A DNA stretch of 64,000 bases from NCBI RefSeq assembly GCF_018389385.1, contig NZ_CP062698.1, positions 2,173,501-2,237,500 on the forward strand, given 5' to 3'. Numbering within the stretch: the first letter of the stretch is position 1; each line of letters begins with the position of its first letter. Positions 56,762 through 64,000 of this stretch are shown one piece after another. The DNA is from Anthocerotibacter panamensis C109. Lineage in GTDB: Bacteria > Cyanobacteriota > Cyanobacteriia > Gloeobacterales > Anthocerotibacteraceae. The notes below the pieces were generated by a model. It was not told where the DNA came from. It did no database searches and was given only the letters and a program-made list of their open reading frames with translations. A program made the position numbers and the translations under genes.

Positions 56762-58054
56762 ATGATTAACATGACCGAAACCATCGATACAGAAAAGTCA
56801 AAACGGGGACGGGCTATAGACTCCATGCCCCGCACCCGAAGCCGTAACTGGCTACCTATCTGGTTGGGAGGGGCCGCCATTGGAGCGAGCCTATATCTGC
56901 TCAACAGTCAAGTGGCTAACGCCCCTCCAGTACCCAAAGGAAAACCGCCAGCTCCGGTCACCAGTGCACGAGCTGAACGTCAGGCGGTTCCGGTGCAGAT
57001 CTCTAGTGTCGGCAATGTCGAGGCAACTTCTACGGTTGCTGTGCGTTCCCAGGTCGATGGGCAACTACTCCAGATCCACTTCCAGCCGGGTCAGGTGGTC
57101 CGCCAGGGTCAGGTCCTGTTCTCGATAGACCCGCAGGTGGCCCAGGCTGCCCTTGCTCAAGCTCAAGCGGCAGTCAACAAAGACTTGGCGGCTGTTGAGC
57201 AAGCAAAAGCTATCTTGCTCAAAGACCAAGCGCAGCTCAAGGCAGCCCGCACCCAGCTACAGCGCTACCAGGGCTTATTTGCGGAGCAGGCGATCTCCTT
57301 GGAATCGTTTGACCAGTACCGCACCAACGTTGACGCTTTAGAGGCGACTGTGCGTGCCGATGCCGCCAACATCCGCAGCATCGAGGCGAGCGCCAACGCC
57401 GACCGAGCCGCCGTCACCAGGGCTCAGGTGCAGTTGGCTTACAGCACCATCCGTGCGCCCATCGACGGGCGCACGGGCGACCTCAATTTTTATGCTGGGA
57501 ATCTCATCAAAGCTAACGACACTACCCCCCTAATCACGATTAACCGGATCAGCCCAGTCTATGTCACGTTCAATATTCCTGAAGATCAACTGCTCGCAGT
57601 CCGTCGCGCGATGGGTCAGGGTGCACTCAAAGTGGCAGCGAGCGCACCGGGCGACGCGGCCCTCAGTCTGGGCACGCTCAACTTTGTCAACAATACCGTT
57701 GACGCCACCACCGGCACGATCAAGCTCAAGGCCACCTTTATCAACCGCGACAGCTATCTGGTACCCGGTCAGTTTGTCAACACGACCCTGACCCTGAAGA
57801 CTTTGAGCGATGCGGTGGTGGTTCCTTCCCAAGCAGTGCAGACCGGCCAGCAGGGACGCTATGTCTTTGTGATCCAAGCCAATCAACAGGTCGAAGAGCG
57901 GCCTGTGACAAGCACCCTCACCTACAAAAATATGGCTGTGATCGACCAAGGTATCCGTCCCGGCGAGCTTGTAGTCACCGACGGTCAACTGCAACTCGTA
58001 CCAGGAACGAAGGTCCAGCTAAAAAATCAACCGCAAGAGACGGCACAGCCATGA
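56762..58054 (+). CDS. RND efflux periplasmic adaptor (membrane fusion protein)
   Basis: The 430-residue HlyD/AcrA-type adaptor has an N-terminal membrane anchor (LPIWLGGAAIGASLYLL, about 26-45), a lipoyl-like half motif (VDGQLLQIHFQPGQVVRQGQVLF), a helical hairpin (about 120-205), its second lipoyl half (AYSTIRAPIDGRTGDLNFYAGNL) and beta-barrel domains (VPGQFVNTTLTL). It links the permease encoded next to an outer-membrane channel. Its stop overlaps the permease ATG by four bases. Confidence 0.95.
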   Translation: MINMTETIDTEKSKRGRAIDSMPRTRSRNWLPIWLGGAAIGASLYLLNSQVANAPPVPKGKPPAPVTSARAERQAVPVQISSVGNVEATSTVAVRSQVDGQLLQIHFQPGQVVRQGQVLFSIDPQVAQAALAQAQAAVNKDLAAVEQAKAILLKDQAQLKAARTQLQRYQGLFAEQAISLESFDQYRTNVDALEATVRADAANIRSIEASANADRAAVTRAQVQLAYSTIRAPIDGRTGDLNFYAGNLIKANDTTPLITINRISPVYVTFNIPEDQLLAVRRAMGQGALKVAASAPGDAALSLGTLNFVNNTVDATTGTIKLKATFINRDSYLVPGQFVNTTLTLKTLSDAVVVPSQAVQTGQQGRYVFVIQANQQVEERPVTSTLTYKNMAVIDQGIRPGELVVTDGQLQLVPGTKVQLKNQPQETAQP

Positions 58055-61000
58055 ATCCCTCCGCCCTGTTTATTCGCCGACCCATCACCACCACCTTGGT
58101 CATGCTCGGCATTTTCTTGTTTGGGCTCATCGCTTATCGTCTGCTGCCGGTCAATGACCTGCCCAATATCGATTTTCCGACCATCCAAGTCTCCGCAAAC
58201 CTGCCCGGAGCCAGTCCCGACACGATGGCTGCGACCGTGGCGACGCCCCTGGAGCGCCAGTTTGCAACGATCCCTGGCCTCGATTCGATAAACTCGAGTA
58301 GTTCCCTGGGTAGCACCCAGATCACACTTCAGTTCAACCTCAGCCGCGAGATTGATGGGGCGGCCCAAGATGTACAGTCGGCTATCCAGGCGGCCTCCTC
58401 CCTCCTCCCTCCGGGATTACCTACCCCGCCTTCCTACCGCAAGGTCAATCCAGCCGACTCCCCGATTCTCTATCTTGCGCTGACCTCACCGACTTTGCCG
58501 CTGTCGGAGGTGGACGAATATGCCGAGACGGATATCGCTCAGCGCATCTCAATGGTCAACGGTGTTGCCCAGGTACAGGTCTTTGGAGCCCAGAAGTATG
58601 CAGTGCGCGTCATGCTGGACCCCTATGCACTGGCTACACGCGGCATCGGCATTGACGAAGTGCAGTCCGCCATTAAGACCGGCAACGTCAATCAGCCCAC
58701 GGGCACGCTCAATGGAGACTACCAGTCCTACACCGTCAATACCGACGGTCAATTGACCAACGCCATGGCCTACCGCCAACTCGTAGTCGCCTACCGCAAC
58801 GGGACACCAATTCGCCTGGAGCAACTAGGACGGGTAATCGACAGCGTGGAGAACGACAAGACGGCTGGCTGGTTTAACAATACCCGCTCCATTGTGCTTG
58901 CCATCCGGCGGCAGCCGGGGGTAAATACGATCGAAGTCGTCGATAGCATCAAAGAATTATTGCCCACCTTTCAGCTACAACTGCCTGCCCCTGTCAAGCT
59001 CGAAGTCCAGTTTGACCGCTCGCAATCGATCCGCGCTTCGGTGGAAGATGTGCAGTTCACCTTGGTCCTCACCATCGGTCTGGTGGTGATGGTGATCTTC
59101 TTGTTTTTGCGTAACTTCACCGCCACGCTCATCCCGAGTCTGGCTCTGCCCTTGTCGATTGTGGCGACCTTCTGTGTGATGTATCTGCTCGGCTTTAGCC
59201 TGGACAATATCTCGCTGGTGGCGCTCACGCTAGCCGTGGGTTTTGTCGTCGATGATGCCATTGTCGTCTTAGAGAATATTGTTCGTCATCAAGAGCTGGG
59301 CGAGGACCGGATGAGCGCTGCTTATAACGGTTCGCGCGAGATCTTCTTCACCATCCTCTCAATGACAATATCTCTGGTGGCGGTTTTTATCCCGGTCCTG
59401 TTTATGGGGGGTATCCTCGGTCGGCTGTTCAACGAGTTTGCAGTCACTATGTCTGTGGCGATCCTGGTGTCGGGCTTCATCTCGCTGACACTCACTCCGA
59501 TGTTGTGTAGCCGCTTCCTGAGCGCCCCTGATCACGAGGCACAGCAGCGCAACGTGGCCTCCGAGCGCCTCTTTGACGGTCTGTTGCAGGGCTACCAACG
59601 CAGTTTGCAGTGGGTGTTGGGGCATCGCCCGCTGATGCTGCTGACGTTCACGGCCTTACTTGGCGCTACCATCGGGCTCTTTATCATCGTACCGAAGGGT
59701 TTTATCCCGACGGAGGATACCGGTCAGATAACAGCCAACACGGAGGCTGCCCAAGGTATTTCCTTCGGCGACATGATCCGCCACCAAAAAGAAGTCGCCG
59801 CTATTATTAGCCGCAATCCCTATGTCGATGCTTACAACTCCAGTGTCGGCAACGCAGCGAGCAACGCCGGACGCCTCTTCATCCGGTTGAAGCCCCGTTC
59901 TGAGCGTCCTAGTGCTGATGAGATCATCCAGGATTTGCGCAAGCAAGTGGCTGGTATCCCCGGCATCCGCGTCTACTTCCAGAACCCGCCCGCTATCCGC
60001 ATCGGTGGTCAGCAGTCTAAGGCCTTGTACCAATACACGCTTCAGAGCCCCGATACCGACGAACTCTATAAAGTAGCCCCCGTTCTGGAAGCCAAATTGC
60101 GCACCCTCCCCGAATTGCAGGATGTCAACTCCGACCTCCAGCTAAAAAATCCCCAGGTCAATATCGCCATAGACCGCGACAAAGCCGCAGCCCTGGGAGT
60201 CACCGCCCAACAGATTCAGATGGCGCTAGGGAGCGCCTACGGCACCCCACAAATCTCGCTCTTCTATACTTCCACCAACCAATACCGGGTGATCCTCACG
60301 GTCTTGCCCCCCTACCAAAGCAATACTGCCGCGCTCGCCCGCCTGTACGTGCGCTCGACCACCGGCAAACTGGTCCCGCTCTCGGCAGTGGCAAACTTTG
60401 ACTTGGGCGTTGGGCCATTGCAGGTCAACCACGTCAGCCAGTTCACCGCAGCCACCATTTCATTCAACCTCAAGCCCGGAGTTTCGCTAGGGGATGCCAC
60501 AGAAAAGATCCAGCAGGTCGCACGCACCATTGTCCCCGGACGGATAACCGCCAGTTTTCAGGGCTCGGCTCAGGCCTTCCAGTCCTCGATCTCCAATCTG
60601 GGCCTGCTGTTGGCTGTGGCGATTCTCGTTATCTATATCGTATTGGGTATCCTCTACGAGAGCTTCATCCATCCCCTTACGATCCTCTCAGGACTACCCA
60701 GTGCTGGTTTTGGGGCGCTCTTGACCCTGCTTATCTTTAAGGTGGACCTCAATATCTATGCCTTTTTGGGCCTCATTCTGCTCGTAGGTATCGTCAAGAA
60801 AAACGCAATCATGATGATCGACTTTGCCCTGGAGTCCCAACGCAAGGACGGCAAGGACCCCGAGGACGCCATCTATATCGCCTGCCTCGTGCGTTTCCGC
60901 CCGATCATGATGACAACCGTAGCCGCTTTGATGGGTACCTTGCCTATCGCTCTCGGGTTCGGAGCCGGAGCCGAGACGCGCCAGCCCTTGGGTCTGACGG

Positions 61001-61149
61001 TAGTGGGGGGGCTGTTGTTCTCGCAAGCGATTACGCTCTACATCACTCCGGTCATTTATCTCTACCTTGACCGTTGGGAGAAGAAGACCAACCCCGCCCT
61101 GCACGAGCAAGAAGCCCAGCCTATTCCCGACCATCAGTACGCCGAATGA
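58051..61149 (+). CDS. RND multidrug efflux permease (HAE1 family)
   Basis: The 1,032-residue protein is a full-length AcrB-type pump: start PSALFIRRPITTTLVMLGI, two long periplasmic domains, and TM4 with the proton-relay pair in GFVVDDAIVVLENIVRH. The end has RPIMMTTVAALMGTLPIA and ETRQPLGLTVVGGLL. Unlike the 847-residue RND protein at 5178-7721 it keeps normal loop lengths and has its adaptor gene next to it. No TolC-type gene is in the window, so the outer channel must be encoded elsewhere. Confidence 0.96.
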   Translation: MNPSALFIRRPITTTLVMLGIFLFGLIAYRLLPVNDLPNIDFPTIQVSANLPGASPDTMAATVATPLERQFATIPGLDSINSSSSLGSTQITLQFNLSREIDGAAQDVQSAIQAASSLLPPGLPTPPSYRKVNPADSPILYLALTSPTLPLSEVDEYAETDIAQRISMVNGVAQVQVFGAQKYAVRVMLDPYALATRGIGIDEVQSAIKTGNVNQPTGTLNGDYQSYTVNTDGQLTNAMAYRQLVVAYRNGTPIRLEQLGRVIDSVENDKTAGWFNNTRSIVLAIRRQPGVNTIEVVDSIKELLPTFQLQLPAPVKLEVQFDRSQSIRASVEDVQFTLVLTIGLVVMVIFLFLRNFTATLIPSLALPLSIVATFCVMYLLGFSLDNISLVALTLAVGFVVDDAIVVLENIVRHQELGEDRMSAAYNGSREIFFTILSMTISLVAVFIPVLFMGGILGRLFNEFAVTMSVAILVSGFISLTLTPMLCSRFLSAPDHEAQQRNVASERLFDGLLQGYQRSLQWVLGHRPLMLLTFTALLGATIGLFIIVPKGFIPTEDTGQITANTEAAQGISFGDMIRHQKEVAAIISRNPYVDAYNSSVGNAASNAGRLFIRLKPRSERPSADEIIQDLRKQVAGIPGIRVYFQNPPAIRIGGQQSKALYQYTLQSPDTDELYKVAPVLEAKLRTLPELQDVNSDLQLKNPQVNIAIDRDKAAALGVTAQQIQMALGSAYGTPQISLFYTSTNQYRVILTVLPPYQSNTAALARLYVRSTTGKLVPLSAVANFDLGVGPLQVNHVSQFTAATISFNLKPGVSLGDATEKIQQVARTIVPGRITASFQGSAQAFQSSISNLGLLLAVAILVIYIVLGILYESFIHPLTILSGLPSAGFGALLTLLIFKVDLNIYAFLGLILLVGIVKKNAIMMIDFALESQRKDGKDPEDAIYIACLVRFRPIMMTTVAALMGTLPIALGFGAGAETRQPLGLTVVGGLLFSQAITLYITPVIYLYLDRWEKKTNPALHEQEAQPIPDHQYAE

Positions 61150-61193
61150 TTTAGTAGCTAGCCGCAGTGAGACCACCCAGGGTTGGAAGTAGG

Positions 61194-62009
61194 TTATGCC
61201 GGGAGCAGCCCCTCTAGGAACGGGACTTCAAAGCACTTCTCATGCATCACCGGGCCATGACCGAAATAGCCCCCCTCTCCAAACAGCTCACCGTGGTCCG
61301 CCGTGACAATCAGATGGGTATTGGGCGGGCACTTGCTGAAGAGTTTACCGATCAGGCCATCGATATATTCTACACAGCGGATCTGCTGGGCTTGGAGCCG
61401 CTCCATCTCTTCGATCTCAAAGAACGTCTTCTCGTCTACAGACTGGTCATTGTCCAGGTTCTTGAAGACCCCATGCACCCCTGAGATCCTGGGGAGGTCC
61501 TCGCCGGAGAGCATGTAAGGATAGTGCGTCTCCCCGAGGTTGAGGAAATAAAAACGGGGATCTTCGTCAGGAAACTCAATTTCGCGGACCATCCCGGCGA
61601 AATCGTTGTGACTGGGCATCAATTTGTAATCGTCGAAGAAGCGGTTGATGCTCGTGAGTTGGTTGAGCACCGGCATCGACACTCGGGCAATCGTCTCATA
61701 ACCCTGGTCCTGAAGCACCTTGGGTAAAGAGAGATGGGGCACAAAGGTCTTAAAAGACAAATCAGGAATAGCCAAACGGTCAATCCACTTGGCGAACTCC
61801 TGCTTGTAGACCTCAGAGGCAAAAACACCCTTCGGACTGGTATGGGGGACCATTCCCATTAACAGGGCATAGTGGGAAGGGGAGGTCCAGGATGCATAGC
61901 TGTAGCGCCGCTCAGCCTGACCAAGACGGTCCAGATTAGGCGTAGTTGCCGCTTGATAGCTATCGAAGCGGCAACTATCCATGATGATGTAAACGAGATG
62001 GTTAGGCAT
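61194..62009 (-). CDS. Alkaline phosphatase/sulfatase-superfamily hydrolase
   Basis: The 271-residue protein has the superfamily layout: metal Asp in YIIMDSCRFDSY, a nucleophile-region SWTSPSHYALLMG, and the C-terminal metal motif VTADHGELFGEGGYFGHG with HEKC. It lacks the CxPSR sulfatase signature, so phosphatase, phosphodiesterase or phosphoglycerol transferase activity is as likely as sulfatase. It is short for the family (many exceed 400 residues). It lies just downstream of the TPR gene on the same strand (21-base gap), so the two are probably co-transcribed. Confidence 0.82.
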   Translation of the reverse strand: MPNHLVYIIMDSCRFDSYQAATTPNLDRLGQAERRYSYASWTSPSHYALLMGMVPHTSPKGVFASEVYKQEFAKWIDRLAIPDLSFKTFVPHLSLPKVLQDQGYETIARVSMPVLNQLTSINRFFDDYKLMPSHNDFAGMVREIEFPDEDPRFYFLNLGETHYPYMLSGEDLPRISGVHGVFKNLDNDQSVDEKTFFEIEEMERLQAQQIRCVEYIDGLIGKLFSKCPPNTHLIVTADHGELFGEGGYFGHGPVMHEKCFEVPFLEGLLPA

Positions 62010-62030
62010 ACGCGTGGGGAGGACGTGAAC

Positions 62031-63038
62031 TTATTCGTCCGACTTGGAGCGCTTGCGCCCACTCATAGCCGTGCTAGCCGTAGCCCGGTAGGTGTCTGCT
62101 AACTCTTCCCAGTTCTCATCGGCATCAAGACCTTCGAGGTCTTCGACATCCCCAAAGATATCCTCCCCTTCTTTGGTCAGCAGAGTAGCAGCCTGATACT
62201 GCTCTGTAGCTTCCTTGAAGAGGCCCTGACGCGTGTAGAGGTCTCCCATCAGCTTGTGCTGGGCTGGTGCGACGCGGGAGGTCTGGGGCAGGGCTTTGAG
62301 TTCCGCTTCGGCTTCTTCGAACTTGTCCGCGTTGATGAGCGCTTCGATCAGACCCAAACGGACATTAGCTTTGACCTCAGGGTTCATCTTGATAGCTGCA
62401 GCAAACGCTTCGCTGGCCTCGATGTACTGCTTCTGGTCCAGGTACATCCGCCCGAGACGAGCATAGGTGTTGGGATTTTTGGATTCGTTGGAGGACATAG
62501 AAGTCTTGAGTTCCGCTGCGGCTTCAGCCGTTTTGCCCAACTTGGCATAAGCTTGCGCGAGACGCTGATGGGCGGAGGCGAGTCCAGGCTCTAGGCGCAG
62601 GGCTTTCTTGAACTGTAAGATGGCCTCTTCGTACTCCTCTTGCTGCAACAGTACCTGACCACTACCCACATACGCGGAGACCGATTTGGGGTCTAGCGTG
62701 AGCGTGCTCTGAAAATATTCCTGAGCTTTGGTCAGATTGCCTTGCTTGGCGTAGAGCTTTGCGGCCTTTAGGGTCGCTTGGGGCTTCATCGGATCGAGGC
62801 GCATGGCCTCTTCAAAATGGGCCAAGGCCCCATCGTAATTCTTCTTTTTGAGAAGAATCGTACCCATGGCGGTATGTGCCCGGAAAGAACCAGGATTGTT
62901 TAACAGAACGGCTTCAAATTCTGCTTGCGCCTCATCCAGGCGTCCTTCGCGGGCCAAAGCAGCACCCATCTGGATGCGGCCCATCTCATCTTTGCCCAGT
63001 TTTTTGACTTTTGGGGTGAATTTTGCAGAAGTGGCCAT
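62031..63038 (-). CDS. Tetratricopeptide-repeat protein
   Basis: The 335-residue protein is built of about seven to eight TPR units from residue 20 to 290 (repeat pattern A..L..G....A...F..AL...P, e.g. KKKNYDGALAHFEEAMRLDP, KLGKTAEAAAELKTSM). It ends in an acidic segment (EGEDIFGDVEDLEGLDADENWE) and a basic tail. TPR proteins scaffold protein complexes. AGGAG eight bases before the ATG is a strong ribosome site. Its partner is unknown; it is co-directional with the downstream phosphatase-like gene. Confidence 0.92.
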   Translation of the reverse strand: MATSAKFTPKVKKLGKDEMGRIQMGAALAREGRLDEAQAEFEAVLLNNPGSFRAHTAMGTILLKKKNYDGALAHFEEAMRLDPMKPQATLKAAKLYAKQGNLTKAQEYFQSTLTLDPKSVSAYVGSGQVLLQQEEYEEAILQFKKALRLEPGLASAHQRLAQAYAKLGKTAEAAAELKTSMSSNESKNPNTYARLGRMYLDQKQYIEASEAFAAAIKMNPEVKANVRLGLIEALINADKFEEAEAELKALPQTSRVAPAQHKLMGDLYTRQGLFKEATEQYQAATLLTKEGEDIFGDVEDLEGLDADENWEELADTYRATASTAMSGRKRSKSDE

Positions 63039-63167
63039 CGATCTTTCTCCTGATAGGAGCGCGTAACGACGGGATTATCCCACACTCATCCAGGAGGGTC
63101 AATGTAAACGATCATTCTTAACACAAAGCTCGCGCAACCGTGCTGATTGCAATTGTAATTGTTGTTA

Positions 63168-63186
63168 AATATATTCAAAATATATT
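63168..63186. promoter_or_regulatory. Paired AATATATT palindromes, possible operator
   Basis: AATATATT occurs at 63168-63175 and 63179-63186, one helical turn apart, in the AT-rich gap between the divergent TPR gene and the gene at 63291. It could be an operator or simply an AT-rich promoter spacer. Confidence 0.35.
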
Positions 63187-63254
63187 AAAAACGCATTCTG
63201 ATTCAAATCGAGGAATAAAGTATCGTAGCTTGTGGCATTTTGGTGGGGTATATC

Positions 63255-63260
63255 TATAAT
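63255..63260 (+). promoter_or_regulatory. Consensus -10 box for the 63291 gene
   Basis: A perfect TATAAT. A weak TTGTGG lies about 19 bases upstream. Transcription would start near 63267, after the in-frame GTG at 63261, which favours the ATG at 63291 as the start codon. Confidence 0.5.
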
Positions 63261-63290
63261 GTGTTCCAAAGCCTGCGCACCCCTGCCGCC

Positions 63291-64000
63291 ATGTACAAGC
63301 CTGAGCAAAGCTACTTCCGCAAGGATCTGGTCGTAACCCAGACCATGAATAAGAAAAACCAGACCAAGATCTATCTGGTCAAAGACCCTGCCTCGGGCCA
63401 GACCTTTGAGTTTGGGGAGGAAGAATACTTCTTGTGTCAGTCTATGGACGGCACCGCTACACCCCAGCAGATAGCCCAAGCTTTTGAACGGCGGTTTGGT
63501 TTTACCCTGACCCGCGATGACCTCAACGAATTCTCCCGTCAGATTGCCGGTTTGGGATTACTCAAGCGACACGATGCAGAAAAGGTTGTTGCAGCGGTCC
63601 CCGAAGCAGTCCTCCCACCGCCACCTACCCTCCAGCCCTCCCCCGAACCGGCCCCGCCCGAAGCGGTGACAAGCCCTCCACCGGCGGATCTGGTATCCAC
63701 CAACGGCAACGGTCAGAAGCCCACCCGACGCAATACCCGCCACGAAGAACGCACGGTCCAACAAATCCCTCCGCCTCCTGAAGACCCTGGTGAAAAAAAA
63801 TCATGGCTGGGCAATTTAGGCCCAATTGCCATCTTCCTGGGTATCGCCGTAGTTCTCGCCCTGCCCTATCCCTACCGTCCTGGAGGACAGATAACCCTCC
63901 TGCCGCCGCGACAACAGGTCATCCAGGCCCCAGTCTCAGGCAAGGTGGACAAAGTTTTTTACAAGGGGGCTGATGGCCGTTGGATCAAGAAAGATACCAC
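63291..64000 (+). CDS. PqqD-like/HlyD-like membrane protein, N-terminal part (runs off window)
   Basis: The frame is open from ATG 63291 to the window end (236 codons). The N-terminal part (about 1-90) is a small helical module of PqqD-like type (SGQTFEFGEEEYFLCQSMDG, ATPQQIAQAFERRFG). A Pro-rich linker follows, with many Pro-Pro pairs, then one membrane helix near 182-196 (AIFLGIAVVLALP). After it begins a lipoyl/HlyD-type half motif (QVIQAPVSGKVDKVF). This layout is known in proteins paired with export or peptide-maturation systems. The rest of the gene is needed to define it. Confidence 0.8.
   Translation, partial: MYKPEQSYFRKDLVVTQTMNKKNQTKIYLVKDPASGQTFEFGEEEYFLCQSMDGTATPQQIAQAFERRFGFTLTRDDLNEFSRQIAGLGLLKRHDAEKVVAAVPEAVLPPPPTLQPSPEPAPPEAVTSPPPADLVSTNGNGQKPTRRNTRHEERTVQQIPPPPEDPGEKKSWLGNLGPIAIFLGIAVVLALPYPYRPGGQITLLPPRQQVIQAPVSGKVDKVFYKGADGRWIKKDT

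Overview
The window reads as a chromosomal segment of a cyanobacterium, possibly a deep-branching, Gloeobacter-like one. The evidence is an NTRC-type thioredoxin reductase/thioredoxin fusion, an apocarotenoid oxygenase, a CIA30-domain protein, a cyanobacterial-type HflX N-terminus, phytochrome-like GAF signalling proteins, lipid A (lpxD) and hopanoid (hpnH, hpnA) genes, and a TonB-dependent receptor. The placement below phylum is inference; no ribosomal RNA or photosystem gene is present. Coding density is high, many genes overlap by 1-4 bases, and no tRNA, CRISPR array or transposase was seen.

Layout. 1-9.5 kb: a GH13 glucan enzyme cut by the window edge, then a leftward envelope/isoprenoid block (RND-type permease, hpnA, hpnH, lpxD, polyprenyl diphosphate synthase). 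Diverging from it is a diiron ferritin-like protein coupled to an HpnG-like nucleosidase. 9.6-11.3 kb: a small ORF and three overlapping membrane-protein genes, one of which is a fusion of the domains of the other two. 11.4-16.3 kb: a KefB-type K+/H+ antiporter and a ClC-CBS-Usp chloride transporter. 16.4-21.9 kb: an SDR enzyme, a CIA30 protein, a GAF-GAF histidine kinase with two receiver proteins, and an RluE-like pseudouridine synthase. 22-27.4 kb: a CheB-CheR-PAS-kinase-receiver gene broken in two by a perfect 1,326-base tandem duplication. 27.6-33.5 kb: a SWIM/SNF2 ATPase and a TonB-dependent receptor. 33.5-37.2 kb: a TIGR03032-type protein, hflX and a DUF2993 protein. 37.4-39.4 kb: two unrecognised genes, the first built like a contractile-injection cargo or polymorphic toxin. 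39.5-50.4 kb: PHP phosphoesterase, LOG protein, phytase-like esterase, a secreted hypothetical protein, mutS2, dxr, nth, a GAF-LuxR regulator and a LysM-DUF4015 hydrolase. 50.5-55 kb: an NDUFAF7-type methyltransferase, a WbuC cupin, an aminotransferase and an apocarotenoid oxygenase. A 300-base gap here holds a candidate 6S RNA. 55.2-64 kb: NTRC, an RND efflux pair, a phosphatase-superfamily enzyme, a TPR protein and a partial PqqD-like/HlyD-like membrane protein.

The strongest leads for new biology are: the tandem duplication that turns one giant sensor gene into two ORFs; the hopanoid-linked cluster with an RND permease apparently lacking TolC-docking insertions and a diiron protein of unknown reaction; the putative injection-system cargo pair; the split/fused membrane-protein trio; the hflX gene whose conserved N-terminus has no standard start codon; the probable 6S RNA; and a hairpin that buries a Shine-Dalgarno site.
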